64,000 bases of DNA from Phaseolus vulgaris (taxonomy: Eukaryota > Streptophyta > Magnoliopsida > Fabales > Fabaceae), in contig NC_023758.2 of NCBI RefSeq assembly GCF_000499845.2, positions 25,641,520 to 25,705,519 of the forward strand, given 5' to 3'. Positions within the stretch are counted from its first letter, which is position 1; each line of letters starts with the position of its first letter. Made by a program: the position numbers and the translations under genes. Positions 1 to 12,399 of this stretch are shown piece by piece. Under the pieces are notes generated by a model. The model did not search any database and was not told where the DNA came from. It worked only from the letters and a program-made list of their open reading frames with translations.

Positions 1-1043
1 ATATCCATAAAGTGTTTAGCATTTGTTTTCCCCCCTTACCTTATGGACGTTTCTACTAGGAAAAAATGTTCTGCACCATTGAAGTGAGGCAATTATTTGG
101 TTTTTTGTTTTATTTTAGAAGAATATTTTTTAAATGTGTATTGTTTATGAAAAAGATAAAATGTGAGATAAAAATGGTTATGTATAATAAGGTTGAATAT
201 TTTTTTCAACTAAAATGCTTGAATTTTGTTTTTGGTTTCTCCAGGGCATTTCACTCATTTTCGCCATGTGATCTGGTTTCTTGGGTTAAATTGAATTGAA
301 TCCATTGACATGTTTAGGCAACCATAGTAAATGTGGACAATTCTCACATGTATCATGTAGACCATGTGGCAGCTTATATGATACAATTATCTACCTCGTG
401 ATAACTGCTAGATGTCTCTTTCCAAGATTTTATTGATTTCTTGAAAATTCTTAAAATTATATTTTAGCCCTTAAATTTTGTTATGATTGAAGTTTATACG
501 GATTTCTCTACCAAATATCAAAATATTCGGAATGAGTTATTGTGTATATCTTTTTTCAATTTATAGACACCTATTCACATTCATTTGATGTGTGTGATGT
601 CAAAAATAATGTTAACTATCCTACTTATACTAGGAGGGTATATAGAAATTCATGGAAAGAAGAGTGTAAGATTCGAAAAGTCACCTTGGCACGAGTTATT
701 TTATGTAAATAGCTTATTTTTTGTTTACTTGAAATGTTGTATGTATACAATTTTTTTATTTTTAAATATATTAAATTACAATTTCTTTTATTCTATCACA
801 TAAATTAAAACATTTTTCACTTACTTTTCTTTCATTTTTATTTTTCCTTTTCTCTTTTTTTTTTCAAACTGTAAATACTTAAAAATAAAATTAATTTTGA
901 GGTGTTTCTTATGCAAAGGAAAGGATAATAGGATAAGAAAGGCAAATGTAGAAGACGAAGAACTGAAAGTGAGGGTGGTATTTGGACGATTATGATAGAA
1001 GAAACATTGGTAGCGGAATCCTAGGTTGTCTTCTACATGAAAA
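1..1043. other. AT-rich intergenic DNA upstream of the PPR gene
   Basis: I see no supported gene, RNA or repeat unit here. The reading frames are short and of low complexity. The last 200 bases should hold the promoter and 5' leader of the PPR gene, but no convincing TATA box stands out. Confidence 0.5.
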
Positions 1044-2306
1044 ATGGTACTCATCACTGCACCTGTGCCAACACTACCTTCCCACCACCTATTGTTAGAC
1101 CAAAACCTTGATCCGAAGAACCACAAACCACGTACTTTGTCTTCTCCCAGCCATCAACTCGAGCTTCTACCACCGCTGCGCTACCCCATTCACACCTTCC
1201 CACGTCCCCTTATTCCTCAAACAACTACTTTCACCAAGAAGGAGATAAAGAAAAAGAAGAGAAAAGAGGCTACAACCTTAGACATATTGCACTTGATGGA
1301 CGCTCTACCTTTTCCTATAACCATTGACATATACACTTCTTTGATAAAAGAGTGCACTGTTTCCGGCGACCCAGAAACTGCCATTGAGTTGTACACTCAC
1401 ATCTCCAAGAGCGACATCAAACCACCCTTGCCTTTCCTCAATCGGATTCTCATTATGTTCGTGTCCTGTGGTATGTTGGAAAATGCACGCCACATGTTTG
1501 AAAAAATGCGTGTAAGGGACTTCAACTCTTGGGCGACCTTGTTTGTTGCTTACTATGATAATGCCGAGTATGAGGAGGCCACGGCTGTTTTTGTCAACAT
1601 GTTAGGTCAATTGGGTATGTTGCAGTTTCCTCCATGGATATGGGCTTGTCTTCTCAGGGCTTGTGCATGCACTTTGAATGTGCCTCTGGGATTGCAAGTT
1701 CATGGATGGTTGTTGAAGTTGGGTGCTTGTGATCATGTGCTTCTCAGCAGCTCCTTGATAAACTTTTACGGGAGATTTACGTGCCTGGAAGATGCGAGTG
1801 CTGTCTTCAATGGGGTGTCGCGGCACAACACGCTGACTTGGACGGCAAAAATCGTTAGTGGTTGCAGGGAAAGGCATTTCTCTGAGGTTTTTGGCGACTT
1901 CAGGGAGATGGGAATGCGAGGGGTGAAGAAGGACTGCTTCACGTTTTCTAGTGTTCTCAAGGCTTGTGGAAAGATGCTGAATCAGGAACGATGTGGTGAA
2001 CAAGTCCATGCTGATGCCATCAAACTTGGGCTGATCTCGGATCACTATGTGCAGTGTAGTTTGATTGCCATGTATGGAAGATGTGGGTTGTTGACAGATG
2101 CAAAAGATGTGTTTGAGATGACCCGAGAGGAGAGAAAGGTTGATTGTTGGAATGCTATGCTTATGGGTTACACACAGAATGGTTTCCACATTGAAGCTGT
2201 CAAGTTTCTGTATCAGATGCAGGCAGCTGGAATGCAGCCCTGGGAATCTCTGCTTAAAAAATTAAGAATTGCTTGTGGCAGTATTACCTACTCAAACATG
2301 AATTAA
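1044..2306 (+). CDS. Pentatricopeptide repeat (PPR) protein, At1g31790-like, probably organellar
   Basis: A single-exon frame of 420 residues. From about residue 95 it shows degenerate 35-residue PPR units; phrases such as DIYTSLIKECTVSGDPETAI, NSWATLFVAYYDNAEYEEA, CWNAMLMGYTQNGFHIEAV and SLIAMYGRCGLLTDAKDVFE are typical of PLS-type plant PPR proteins. The first 70 residues are rich in Pro, Ser, Thr and Lys with few acidic residues, consistent with a plastid or mitochondrial transit peptide. PPR proteins bind organellar RNA and act in editing, splicing or stability. I recall the Arabidopsis homologue At1g31790 as about 410 residues, so this looks complete. No E, DYW or SMR domain follows, so no deaminase activity is expected. 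The start is the first ATG of the frame. The RNA target cannot be read from sequence. Confidence 0.85.
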   Translation: MVLITAPVPTLPSHHLLLDQNLDPKNHKPRTLSSPSHQLELLPPLRYPIHTFPRPLIPQTTTFTKKEIKKKKRKEATTLDILHLMDALPFPITIDIYTSLIKECTVSGDPETAIELYTHISKSDIKPPLPFLNRILIMFVSCGMLENARHMFEKMRVRDFNSWATLFVAYYDNAEYEEATAVFVNMLGQLGMLQFPPWIWACLLRACACTLNVPLGLQVHGWLLKLGACDHVLLSSSLINFYGRFTCLEDASAVFNGVSRHNTLTWTAKIVSGCRERHFSEVFGDFREMGMRGVKKDCFTFSSVLKACGKMLNQERCGEQVHADAIKLGLISDHYVQCSLIAMYGRCGLLTDAKDVFEMTREERKVDCWNAMLMGYTQNGFHIEAVKFLYQMQAAGMQPWESLLKKLRIACGSITYSNMN

Positions 2307-2521
2307 CTGTATAACAAGTATAGTATTGTACATTGACAGTGTAAAAAAATGTTGAATGGATACCCCAACACCTACCTTAAAAATGTTGAATGTTAAAAAT
2401 TGTTTATTCACTATTTTTGTGTCTAACGTAAAATATTAGTTTAGAGCAATGTTTCAAAATTTGGAATCCTTTGTGTTTAGATTGTGCCATAATTTGAAAG
2501 GTTTCTCATCAATAGATAATT

Positions 2522-3447
2522 GATTTAATTACCTTATTCGTTCTATATTTAGAATCAATATTCAATTTGGTATAGTGGTTTTAAAAAAAATAAATTTGGT
2601 CTCTATGTTTTTTAAAATGTATCGAAATTGGTTATTTTCATTATTATTATGTCTATGTGGCAGGAAAGAGAGGAGAGAGTGTTTATGCAGGAGAGAGTGT
2701 GTTTATGTGGAGAGTGAGTATTTATGTGGAGAGAGGTGAGATTTATTATTATTATTATTATTATTAATATTGTTATTACTATTATTATTATAGTTGTTAT
2801 TATTATTATTTTTATTGTTATTATTGCTGTTGCTGTTATTTTTCTTCATATTGATATTATTTTTCTTAATATTAATATTATTATTATTACTGCTGTTATT
2901 TTTTATTATTATTACTACTATTATTATTATTAATAATAATAAAATAATAATACTAATAATAATAATAAAAATAACAGCAGTAATAATAATAATAATATTA
3001 ATATTAAGAAAAATAATATTAATATTAATAATAATAATAATATTAATATGAATATTAAGAAAAATAATATTTATAATAATAATAATAATAGTAATAATAA
3101 TATTAATATTAAGAAAAATAATATTAATATTAAGAATAATAATAGTAATAATAATAATATTTATATTAATAATAATAATAATAACTCTCAATCTTACCTT
3201 TCTCCACGTAAACACTCTCCCCCCACATAAACACCCTCTCTCTCTCCCCATAAACATCCTCTCTCTGCCACATAGACATTCTCTCCCTGCCATGTGAGCA
3301 ACACCTAACGCTGTTAGGTGAAATTTAACGGAAAGCAGCAATTTGGATATATTTTAAAAAATATAGGGACCAAATTGATATTTTTAAAAACCATGGCACC
3401 AAATTAAATATTGACCAAAATATAATAACGAATAAGGTAATTAAATC
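2522..3447. mobile_element. Mutator-type foldback element (MITE) with 9-bp TSD
   Basis: The ends are inverted copies: GATTTAATTACCTTATTCGT at the left and its reverse complement at the right (about 3428-3447). The similarity continues inward for roughly 120 bp through an 'AATTTGGTCCCTATGTTTTTT'-like stretch. The flanks carry the same nine bases, TAGATAATT, at 2513-2521 and 3448-3456; a 9-bp duplication is the mark of Mutator-like transposons. There is no transposase. The right arm holds a stretch after the shared arm (a GCGTTAGGTG motif near 3310) that is missing or degraded on the left, so the arms are unequal. Confidence 0.8.
2740..3183. repeat. Long palindromic (ATT)n/(AAT)n core of the foldback element
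   Basis: About 200 bp of TTA/ATT triplets with scattered GTT, TGC and CTT variants is followed, after a turn near 2930-2940, by its approximate reverse complement in AAT triplets. Motifs such as GCTGTTATTTTT and AAAAATAACAGC mirror each other. The tract can form a very long hairpin. The Asn/Ile-rich reading frames across it are artefacts of the repeat. Confidence 0.85.
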
Positions 3448-3456
3448 TAGATAATT

Positions 3457-6030
3457 TGAATTTTTTTACTTCTTCCTAAGTAAAAAAAAAGATATAAAAT
3501 ATCTAACTTTCTTTCTAATAGTCGTTTGGTAGAAAGAAGAAAAACAAGAGAAAGTGCAAAAGAAAAAAAAATGTAACAAATGAGAAAAAAAAAGTTTGTT
3601 TAAAGAAAAAATAAATTATTTTATTTATTATTAATAATTTCTTTATTTTTAACATTATTTTTTTCATCATTCATTAATATAATAATAAAAAAATAGATCC
3701 ATAATTAATAATTGATTATGAAAAGTTAAAATAACTTTCAAACATTTTTCTCACACTATATAAAATAATCAATTAATTATGTTTTCTTAACTTTTCTCAT
3801 AACTTTTTTTTTTCACTATGAATGCATTTAAATCCTTAAATGCGTTATACTTTTGTGCTTTGTTCAAAACAAATCACATTTTAAGGATTTATAAACTATT
3901 ATGCTCAATGTACCCAATACTTTCACTTTAGATAGAAACGACTATGTGATTTGAGTGTAAGAAGTTAAGAGAGGAAATTATATCTCTTATTATTTTCTAC
4001 TGTGTGCTTTATTTATTTATTTATTTATATTTTCACTCGTATATTTCTGTATCCGGTTTTTGTTATATGATGTTTAAGTTATATTGATTCTTTGCATTTT
4101 GGGATCTTTGACTTCCACGATCCCAAGATTTATCTTTTCGAGTACATTTCAATTTTTGAAGTTACAAGATAAAAATGATTTTAATTCTTAAAATTACAAG
4201 GCTAAATAAATATAAATAATAAAATAAATAATATTTGGTATTTATAAAGATGAAAATCGAAAATCTCAACATCGGTATCTCTATCACAAAAACAAAATGT
4301 AAATGGAACAAAATCATAATTCAATAGCACGATTAATTAACAAATAATAGACGATAAACATCATTCATAATACGATTATCAACGTTTAGATTTGTTGGAT
4401 CAAGTCTAATCGTTCATACTAAGGAAATTCAAGATAATAATCGTAAATAGGTATTATCTCCTTAAGATAAAAGATAATAAAAAATCTGATCTTAAACTAA
4501 TATCCTTAATTCAAACTTAAACTAATTTGGACGACAAAGTACAATTTTAGAAAACAAAAATTGAGATCAAAAGACTCAAGAATTTGGGGATCATAGATAA
4601 AAAAAAACATGTGTTAGAGAAATTTGACCTTTGAAGAAAAAAAATTAAATTAATTTATTAATGTTATTAATTTCAGATTAATTTATCATGTTCTCTCTTT
4701 CTTTCTTGTGAAGTAGCTAATTTCTTCCTCCACCTCCATGATTTCTTCGAGCACCTCCATACTTTGTGGGAAAAGTCAAATTTACTCTTAATGAAATTAA
4801 AAATCAAATCACATAAGATATCCTTTTTTTTTGAAAAGTCAGTTTTACCTTTAAATTTTTTTGACAATTATCATACCACTCACAAATTTCAATAAATTTT
4901 TTTCATACACCTACTCTAACACACTCCAATTCAAACACATTCACTCAATTTCTTTACACCTTCATCTTAAATCCTCACATATATTCTCAAATTCTTATAC
5001 TTTAACTTTCCAATCCAACACACAGCCTCAATAGTTTATAATATCTACTAAATTTTTGAAACAAAAAATTGAGGAAACTAAACTGCGATAAAAACAAGTG
5101 ACTGGAAATAATTGAGAGAGAATATAAGCAGTGTAAAATAAATGAGTTGTTTGGAGTACTGGTGAAGTCGCATTCGCTTGACATCTTAAAATATCTGAGA
5201 AAACTTCAAGAAGCTTTTGACAAATATCTTACACGTTAGAACTTGTGGACTGAAAGGTTTTGGGGCCACAATTGGGAAATAGATGAAGTAGCTTATACTC
5301 CACCTATGCTTTTATTCGTGTTTGGACAAATAGTGAAGTTGAAAGTGAGTGTTGCTAAAACCTTCTTATCTCCTTCCCCAATCACCGGGGGACATTTTAT
5401 TCCGTCTCCTTGTCCCGTTTCCAAGCATCAAACACATCTCAAAAATCTATCTCATCTTAATAAAATCACAAACTTTTTCATCATATCATTTTTCCTTCTT
5501 TATTACTTGTTAATGTAATTTTTTTTATTAATATATGTTTACTGAGAATTTATATGTCTTACGATGTAATTTTGTTTGAATTAATATATATATTTTTTTA
5601 TAGTTTAGATAAGTTTGTTTTAATGATGAAAACATGGCATACAAACTGTTTTAAATATTTTATTTTAGAAAAGTTATTAAATATTCGTAATTTAAAAAAA
5701 TTCTGCAAGTTTTTTTATAGATAGATATCACTTGAATAAAAAAATAAATATAAATAAAACTTCCACCCAATAAAACAATTATTGACAAGTCTTACCGAAA
5801 ATGTTTGTCATCTATCGCTACCACACCTTCATATCCTTACTTAAGTGGTAAAATGATGGGTGGGTTTGGATTTCCATTTAAAGATATTAAACATCAACGA
5901 ATACGTGTTTAGATTGTCGTTTTATACTATATTTGATATTTAGGTAGAAAATGAAAAAGTTTGGAAGAAGAAAAAATAGTAAGAAATAAAAATGGTTTGA
6001 ATTTAAAGAAAGATTAAATGAGTGTATTTT
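3457..6030. other. AT-rich intergenic DNA
   Basis: I find no supported gene or RNA. There are short TTTA and A/T runs and several short unlinked frames without codon bias or domain similarity. The stretch ends at the copia target site. Confidence 0.5.
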
Positions 6031-6035
6031 ATTAT

Positions 6036-6581
6036 TGTAGGGATATCGTGTGCGGAAGCGTGATAATTTCAACCAAAGATTATGGGAAATTAAAGTAACA
6101 AGTAAAGTGAGAATGATACCAGAATTTTTAGGTGGAAAACCCCTTTAAATAGAAGTGAAAAACCACCGGCGAGAGAGCCAAAACTTTTACTATAATGATA
6201 CTGGGAGTACAATGAATTCCTCTCAGACTAATAGATAAATAGCCCTAAAACAAATCCTCTCTCTATATGGGTTAAACACTTACATCCAAGAACAGAAATA
6301 GAGAGTATATGAAAAGAGAGAGGAAGCAAGTGTGTGTTGCTTGTTTGTAGTGTTGTTACATTGCTTGAAGGAAGCCACTATATATAGTGGTTCTAGGAGA
6401 CAACAATAATAAATACAATTAATGGTAATTAACCTCCCATTGATTGCAATTGATTGCGACAATTAATCTCCCATTGATTGCAATTGATTGTGACAATTAA
6501 TCTCCTATTGATTGCAATTGATTGCGACAATTAATCTCCCAATTATGACAAGAAAACGGAAAGGTGAGTCATAAACCCACA
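6036..6581 (-). repeat. 3' LTR of the copia element
   Basis: A 546-bp direct repeat of 10706-11254. In element orientation it begins TGTGGGTTTATGACTC and ends ATCCCTACA, giving TG...CA termini. Near 6425-6540 it contains three tandem copies of a roughly 37-bp motif built on ATTGATTGCAATTGATTG. Confidence 0.95.
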
Positions 6582-6593
6582 AATCTCCACCTT
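6582..6593 (-). other. Polypurine tract of the copia element
   Basis: On the minus strand AAGGTGGAGATT lies immediately before the TGTGGG start of the 3' LTR. This is the usual plant copia plus-strand primer form. Confidence 0.85.
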
Positions 6594-6638
6594 GACTTGC
6601 CTTTGACTTGAACACTCTCTCTCACCATGAAGCCTTGA

Positions 6639-9600
6639 TTAAGTATGGATAATACCAGCTAAGTTCAGGCAATGATCGAACTTAGCCGATGGAAGTGGCT
6701 TGGTCAACATGTCTGCAGGATTTTTGGTCGTATGAATTTTTTCAACAATTATATCTCCTGTATCAACAATGTCTCGGATAAAATGGTGTTTAATTTCAAT
6801 GTGCTTGGTCCTTGAGTGATACTTACTGTTCCTGGTCAAGTGGAGAGCACTCTGACTATCACAAAATATAACAAGAACATCTTGTTGAAGACCAAGTTCA
6901 CTTACCAAGCCTCGAAGCCATATAGCCTCTTTCATACCTTCTGTAGCAGCGATATATTCTGCTTCAGTGGTGGACAAAACCGCAATGGCTTGAAGTGAAG
7001 AATACCAGCTGATAGTAGACCCACATAGGGTAAAAATGTAGGCTGAAAGTGACCTTCTCCTATCTAAATCACCACCATAGTCAGCATCAACATAGCCAAC
7101 TGCTCCTTCGGGATCGGCTCTATGTTGATCAAATACCAACCCAAGATCTGGAGAACCTTTCAGATAACGAAGTATCCATTTAACGGCTTCCCAGTGTGCC
7201 TTGCCTGGATTATGCATGAACCTGCTAACAATGCTAACAGCATAAGCTAAATCAGGTCTAGTACATACCATAGCATACATGAAACTTCCAATTGCATTTG
7301 AATACGGGACATGTGACATGCGTCTTTTGTCCTCGTCTGATTTTGGACACTGATCTGATGACAACTTGAAGTGGGTGGCAATTGGAGTATTAACAGCTTT
7401 GCAGTCTCGCATTCCAAATTTGTCAAGCATCTTAAGAACATACTTCTTTTGTGATAAAAAAAGTTTTCCAGCTTGACGATCTCTGTTGATCTCCATTCCC
7501 AAAATTTTCTTGGCAGGACGTAAGTCCTTCATATCAAATTCACTGCTAAGTTGGGCCTTTAACTTGTTAACTAAAGATTTATCTCTTGCAGCAATCAACA
7601 TGTCATCAACATATAACAACAAGTATATAAATGACCCATCATATGTCTTTTGAAAATAGACACAATTATCATAGCAACTTCTGGAGTATCCATGTCCAAC
7701 CATGAAAGAATCAAACCTCTTATACCATTGTCTTGGTGATTGCTTCAAGCCGTAAAGAGATTTTTTCAAACGACATACATGGTCCTCCTTTCCAGGTACA
7801 ACGAAGCCCTCAGGCTGCTGGATGTAAATCTCTTCCTCAAGATTACCATGAAGAAAAGCAGTTTTCACATCTAACTGTTCCAACTCCAAATCATACAAGG
7901 CAACTAAAGCAAGTAATATACGTATTGAAGTATGACGAACAACAGGAGAAAAAACTTCATTAAAGTCAATACCTTTCTCTTGATCAAAACCTCTTACAAC
8001 AAATCTTGCTTTATTCCTTGTACTCTCAACACCAGGGATCCCTTCTTTTCTCTTAAAGATCCACTTGCAACTAATGACTCGTTTTCCTTCTGGTAACTTC
8101 ACCAATTCCCATGTTTCGTTTTTGAGAAGACTCTCAACTTCTTCTTGCATAGCAGCAATCCACATTGTTGAGTCGTCACCAGAGATAGCTTCAGAGTAAT
8201 TCTTGGGTTCACCTTTTTCACCCATCTCTTGTGCAATAGTTAAAGCATAAGCAATGTTGGCAGATTCTGCAATTAATCTTTGAGTCAGTTTTCTTGGTCT
8301 CTGTTGTGGAAGTTCTTGAGCCATAGACCACGGCTGTGGTAATCCTCGTCGTTTAGGTGGACCTTGCTCACGTGGACTCAAATGTTCATTTGTACCATCA
8401 ATAGCAGTGACTTGATCATCTTGAGTACTGGAGGAATTGGGAACGTCTTCCTCATGAGCGGGTGTTTTAATCTCAAACTCCACCTTCTCTCGAGCATCTT
8501 CCTGGTCACCTGTATCAATTGAGGAAATGACAGTATCTTTTGCAGAAGAGAGCATAGCATTTTCATTAAAGGTCACATTTCGACTATGAATTACTTTATG
8601 AGATTCTGGGTCATATAAACGATAGCCTTTAACCCCTGAGCCATAACCCAAGAAAATGCACTTCTTAGCACGAGGTTCTAATTTTCCCTCGTTTACATGA
8701 GAATAAGCAGGGCAACCAAATATTTTAAGATTAGAATAATCAACAAGGTTACCTGACCAAACTTCTTCTGGAATGTTGCAATCAATTGATCTGTTAGGAG
8801 AGCGGTTTATCAGATAACATGCCGTTGAAGCCGCTTCAGCCCAAAAAGATTTGCTCAAACCAGAATGGGAGAACATGCAACGAACTCTCTCCAGGATAGT
8901 TCTACTCATTCTTTCTGCAACCCCGTTCTGTTGTGGAGTACTTGGGATGGTGAAGTGTCTGAAAATGCCTTCCTTCTTGCAGAAATCATTGAATTCATTC
9001 GAACAGAACTCAAGGCCATTGTCTGTCCTTAACCTCTTTATCTTCTTGCCAGTCTGATTCTCAATCAATAATTTCCACTCTTTAAAAGTGGAAAATGCTT
9101 CATTCTTATGTTTAAGAAAATACACCCACAGTTTTCGTGAGAAGTCATCAATAATTGTCATCATATAACGACATTTACCTTTGGAGGGAACTTTTGACGG
9201 ACCCCAAAGATCCGAGTGAATGTAATCCAAGGTACCTTTGGTTCTGTGTATGGCTTTAGAAAAACTAACCTTTTTCTGCTTACCAAAAATGCAATGTTCA
9301 CAGAAATCAACCTTTCCAGTACAGTGGTTACCAAGGTGACCCTTCTTCTTGAGGATTAGAATTCCCTTCTCACTCATGTGGCCTAATCTCATATGCCACA
9401 ACTTGGTGTTATCTTTGTTGGGTGAGGCAACAGCTGCAGAACCTGTAACAGTTGAACCCTGCAGCACATACAAACTATCACATCGAATTGCCTTTAGTAA
9501 CACAAGAGCTCCTTTAGACACTTTTAAAACTCCACCTTCAGCTGAGTATCTACACCCATGAGATTCAAGGGTGCCTAAGGAAATGAGATTCCGTTTCAAC

Positions 9601-10655
9601 TCAGGGACATATCTGACACCTGTTAAAGTTCTAACAATTCCATCATGTGTCTTGATTTTGATTGTTCCTTCACCAACAACTTTGCATTGAGCATCGTTTC
9701 CCATCAAAACAAGACCATTATAAACTGGTTCATATGTGGTAAACCAATCTCTATTGTGAGACATGTGAAAAGTACAACCAGAATCAAGAATCCATTCATT
9801 TTTAGACCTTTGTTCAGTGTTGGAAGCTACAAAACAATCCCCATCAGATTCAGTTTCAACAATACTAGCTTCAGCAAATTTTTCTGGTTGTTTACCATTT
9901 CCCTTATCTTCTCTATCTTGCTTATTTTTCAATTTATAACAGTCAGAGATCTCGTGTCCCTTTTTCTTGCAATAACGACAATATTTGGAGTTCTTGCCTC
10001 TAGATTTTGACCTAGATTTATGTTTAGTGTTCCTACCTTTCTCTTGGTTTCTCCCTCTAACTACTAATCCTTCACCAGAACTTTCAGAATGAATTTGAGT
10101 ATCAAATTTTTCTTTGGCTAGTAAATTAGTCTTGACATCATCAAAGCTTAAGGTAAGATAATTACCGTATAACATAATTTCTTTGAATTGTCGATGCGAG
10201 GGTGGTAGAGAAACAATAAGTAGAACGGCTTTATCCTCATCATCAATTTTAACATCCAAATTTTCAAAATCAATTATGATGGAATTAAATTCATCAAGGT
10301 GAGATTGGATGGGAGTACCTTCAGACATTCGGAGTGTAAAGAGTCGCTCCTTTAACCGGAGTTTGTTTGCAAGACTTTTGGTCATGTATAAAGACTCCAA
10401 TTTACTCCATATGCCTGCTGTACTTTTCTCGTTGATGACCTCACGCAACACCTCACGGGACAAGCATAACTGGATTGCAGACAATGCCTTTTCATCCATC
10501 TCATCCCACTGCTCCTCCGTCATAGTGGTTGGTCTCATCATTTTACCTGCCAGAACTTTCTTTAAACCATTCTGGGTGAGAACAGCTAGCATCTGGACTC
10601 GCCAGATAGCAAAGCTGATTTTACCATCAAATTTCTCAATATCCAATTTTGACAT
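6639..10655 (-). CDS. Copia gag-pol polyprotein (Gag, protease, integrase, RT, RNase H)
   Basis: An uninterrupted frame of 1338 residues. In order: a gag region at about 1-200 starting [12 protein letters not shown]; a CCHC zinc knuckle (C226, C229, H234, C239); an aspartic protease site at D291-S-G; the HHCC integrase zinc module (H421, H426, C452, C455); the integrase core with D482, D545 and E581, spaced as DD35E; reverse transcriptase at about 845-1090 with YVDD at 1015-1018; and RNase H at about 1185-1320 with the DADYGGD motif and D1266. It would direct the full replication cycle of the element. The frame runs open upstream into the 5' LTR, but I chose the ATG at 10655 because it lies after the primer-binding site and begins the usual gag N-terminus. 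I see no stop or frameshift. Confidence 0.95.
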   Translation of the reverse strand: MSKLDIEKFDGKISFAIWRVQMLAVLTQNGLKKVLAGKMMRPTTMTEEQWDEMDEKALSAIQLCLSREVLREVINEKSTAGIWSKLESLYMTKSLANKLRLKERLFTLRMSEGTPIQSHLDEFNSIIIDFENLDVKIDDEDKAVLLIVSLPPSHRQFKEIMLYGNYLTLSFDDVKTNLLAKEKFDTQIHSESSGEGLVVRGRNQEKGRNTKHKSRSKSRGKNSKYCRYCKKKGHEISDCYKLKNKQDREDKGNGKQPEKFAEASIVETESDGDCFVASNTEQRSKNEWILDSGCTFHMSHNRDWFTTYEPVYNGLVLMGNDAQCKVVGEGTIKIKTHDGIVRTLTGVRYVPELKRNLISLGTLESHGCRYSAEGGVLKVSKGALVLLKAIRCDSLYVLQGSTVTGSAAVASPNKDNTKLWHMRLGHMSEKGILILKKKGHLGNHCTGKVDFCEHCIFGKQKKVSFSKAIHRTKGTLDYIHSDLWGPSKVPSKGKCRYMMTIIDDFSRKLWVYFLKHKNEAFSTFKEWKLLIENQTGKKIKRLRTDNGLEFCSNEFNDFCKKEGIFRHFTIPSTPQQNGVAERMSRTILERVRCMFSHSGLSKSFWAEAASTACYLINRSPNRSIDCNIPEEVWSGNLVDYSNLKIFGCPAYSHVNEGKLEPRAKKCIFLGYGSGVKGYRLYDPESHKVIHSRNVTFNENAMLSSAKDTVISSIDTGDQEDAREKVEFEIKTPAHEEDVPNSSSTQDDQVTAIDGTNEHLSPREQGPPKRRGLPQPWSMAQELPQQRPRKLTQRLIAESANIAYALTIAQEMGEKGEPKNYSEAISGDDSTMWIAAMQEEVESLLKNETWELVKLPEGKRVISCKWIFKRKEGIPGVESTRNKARFVVRGFDQEKGIDFNEVFSPVVRHTSIRILLALVALYDLELEQLDVKTAFLHGNLEEEIYIQQPEGFVVPGKEDHVCRLKKSLYGLKQSPRQWYKRFDSFMVGHGYSRSCYDNCVYFQKTYDGSFIYLLLYVDDMLIAARDKSLVNKLKAQLSSEFDMKDLRPAKKILGMEINRDRQAGKLFLSQKKYVLKMLDKFGMRDCKAVNTPIATHFKLSSDQCPKSDEDKRRMSHVPYSNAIGSFMYAMVCTRPDLAYAVSIVSRFMHNPGKAHWEAVKWILRYLKGSPDLGLVFDQHRADPEGAVGYVDADYGGDLDRRRSLSAYIFTLCGSTISWYSSLQAIAVLSTTEAEYIAATEGMKEAIWLRGLVSELGLQQDVLVIFCDSQSALHLTRNSKYHSRTKHIEIKHHFIRDIVDTGDIIVEKIHTTKNPADMLTKPLPSAKFDHCLNLAGIIHT

Positions 10656-10690
10656 TATTGAACAATAGATCCTGGTTGAATTATCGAAAA

Positions 10691-10702
10691 GCTCTGATGC
10701 CA
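10691..10702 (-). other. Primer-binding site of the copia element
   Basis: On the minus strand TGGCATCAGAGC follows the 5' LTR end (ATCCCTACA) after a 3-base spacer. It matches, with one difference, the TGGTATCAGAGC site complementary to plant initiator methionine tRNA. Confidence 0.9.
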
Positions 10703-10705
10703 ATT

Positions 10706-11254
10706 TGTAGGGATATCGTGTGCGGAAGCGTGATAATTTCAACCAAAGATTATGAGAAATTAAAGTAACAAGTAAAGTGAGAATGATACCAGAATTTTTA
10801 GGTGGAAAACCCCTTTAAATAGAGGTAAAAAACCACCGGCGAGAGAGCCAAAACTTTCACTATAATGATACTGGGAGTACAATGAATTCCTCTCAGACTA
10901 ATAGATAAATAGCCCTAAAACAAATCCTCTCTCTATATGGGTTAAACACTTACACCCAAGAACAACAGAAATAGAGAGTATATGAAAAGAGTGAGGAAGC
11001 AAGTGTGTGTTGCTTGTTTGTAGTGTTGTTACATTGCTTGAAGGAAGCCACTATATATAGTGGTTCTAGGAGACAACAATAATAAATACAATTAATGGTA
11101 ATTAACCTCCCATTGATTGCAATTGATTGTGGCAATTAATCTCCCATTGATTGCAATTGATTGTGGCAATTAATCTCCTATTGATTGCAATTGATTGCGA
11201 CAATTAATCTCCCAATTATGACAAGAAAACGGAAAGGTGAGTCATAAACCCACA
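10706..11254 (-). repeat. 5' LTR of the copia element
   Basis: 549 bp, about 98% identical by eye to the 3' LTR. It has TG...CA ends and the same internal 37-bp triplication. It supplies the element's promoter. Confidence 0.95.
11051..11060 (-). promoter_or_regulatory. Likely TATA box of the copia LTR promoter
   Basis: CTATATATAG sits inside a short palindrome (CCACTATATATAGTGG) in the U3 part of the LTR, about 350 bp before the primer site in element orientation. The 3' LTR has the same site at about 6379-6388. Position and sequence fit a TATA box; the start site is not visible. Confidence 0.55.
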
Positions 11255-11259
11255 ATTAT

Positions 11260-12340
11260 TATTATTATTATTTTACTTTATTATATTATTGTTTTACTTA
11301 CATATTTATAACATATTTTAACAAATAAATAATAAAAATAGCTTCATAATTGATACTGTGATATTTTTATTTAATTATATGATATATATATATATATATA
11401 TATTTTATCATACACAATTTTTTATTTATTTTGTTTTTCAACTTTCTTGATCCAAACTCAACTTTTTCTCTATTTTTATTCTTTGTCACTCTACACTCAT
11501 GAGATATAAGAAGCCTTGCAAAACACTAAACTTCCATTTACAAGTTCCAACGCACTAAACCACAGAAAATATCACTTATGGATTAAAAAATGTGGTTTAA
11601 GACTCTAAATACTATATAGCAGTTATGTTTTTTTACCCTCTTTGGATGATCTGAGAACATGATAAGTTAATCTTGTGTATGCATTGAAATCCTAGGATTG
11701 TACATCTTTTTATAAAATATTATATATTAATTTAATTTTACAGAAATAGTGATAAATATCGAAGATTTCATATCAATTAGATATAAAAATATTTTATAAT
11801 ATATAAGTGGGTGCAAACCTCATTTTAATATATAAGTCGTTTCTATAAGATTGGGTTAGACTTAAAAGTTCACATTTTAATACGGTATTAGAGTCATTTA
11901 AAGTTTATCCTAATGAAAATTTGTTAGTCAGGCCACCCGCTATTGAATCATCCATAGTATAGTCTCACGCATAAGTTAAAACAGGTCTCGACTTGAAAAA
12001 ATGTGTTGAAGATCTTATTGAATATTTCATAGTATATAGTGGATACATATCTTATCTTATAAACCAGTTTTACAAGATTGAATTATACTTAAAAGTTCAC
12101 AACTTAATAACAAATTATGATGATATATATTCAATATTTTATATCCAAAATATAATTCTTATTTTTTAAAGTAAGGGTTACAAGGTAATGAAAAGATCAG
12201 AAAATTTTATGATCATAAAAGGAAGTGGATACCAATATTAAATAAAAGCTTTCATGTTAGATATCACTATACAACTTGACATCTCAGCTATACTGACACC
12301 TCAAGTAATAATAATCATTTGTCATCACATGAAAAAAATA
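11260..12340. other. Intergenic DNA with a (TA)n run and a degenerate dispersed repeat
   Basis: A short (TA)n tract lies near 11384-11402. From about 11800 to 12115 the sequence resembles a legume dispersed repeat: a motif like TTATAAGATTG...TTAGACTTAAAAGTTCAC occurs at about 11835-11880 and again, diverged, at about 12060-12110. The repeat is not classified. No gene is supported. Confidence 0.45.
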
Positions 12341-12399
12341 TTATTAAAAAAGAAAAAAAATAAAGAAAATTAAAAAAATATGGGGGGATTAGACCAAAA

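Larger units (their letters stand above)
6036..11254 (-). mobile_element. Complete Ty1/copia LTR retrotransposon, recent insertion
   Basis: Read on the minus strand the order is 5' LTR, primer-binding site, one long gag-pol frame, polypurine tract, 3' LTR. The five bases ATTAT flank it at 6031-6035 and 11255-11259. The two LTRs differ by about nine substitutions and one 3-bp indel by eye, so the insertion is recent. The polyprotein frame is unbroken and all key residues are present, so this copy could be autonomous. The gag type, the integrase and reverse transcriptase signatures and an initiator-Met-tRNA-type primer site fit a Tork/TNT1-like lineage, though the lineage is a judgement from memory. 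Confidence 0.95.

Noticed and set aside
1602..2189. 195-residue minus-strand frame opposite the PPR gene
   Set aside because: Antisense shadow of a clear PPR coding sequence.
2703..3341. Asn/Ile-rich frames across the ATT-triplet core, up to 212 residues
   Set aside because: They come from the triplet repeat itself and exist on both strands; no codon bias or domain.
5887..6072. Short frame starting [12 protein letters not shown], identical to the N-terminus of the long copia frame
   Set aside because: It is the LTR sequence read in both LTR copies; the true Gag start is downstream of the primer site at 10655.
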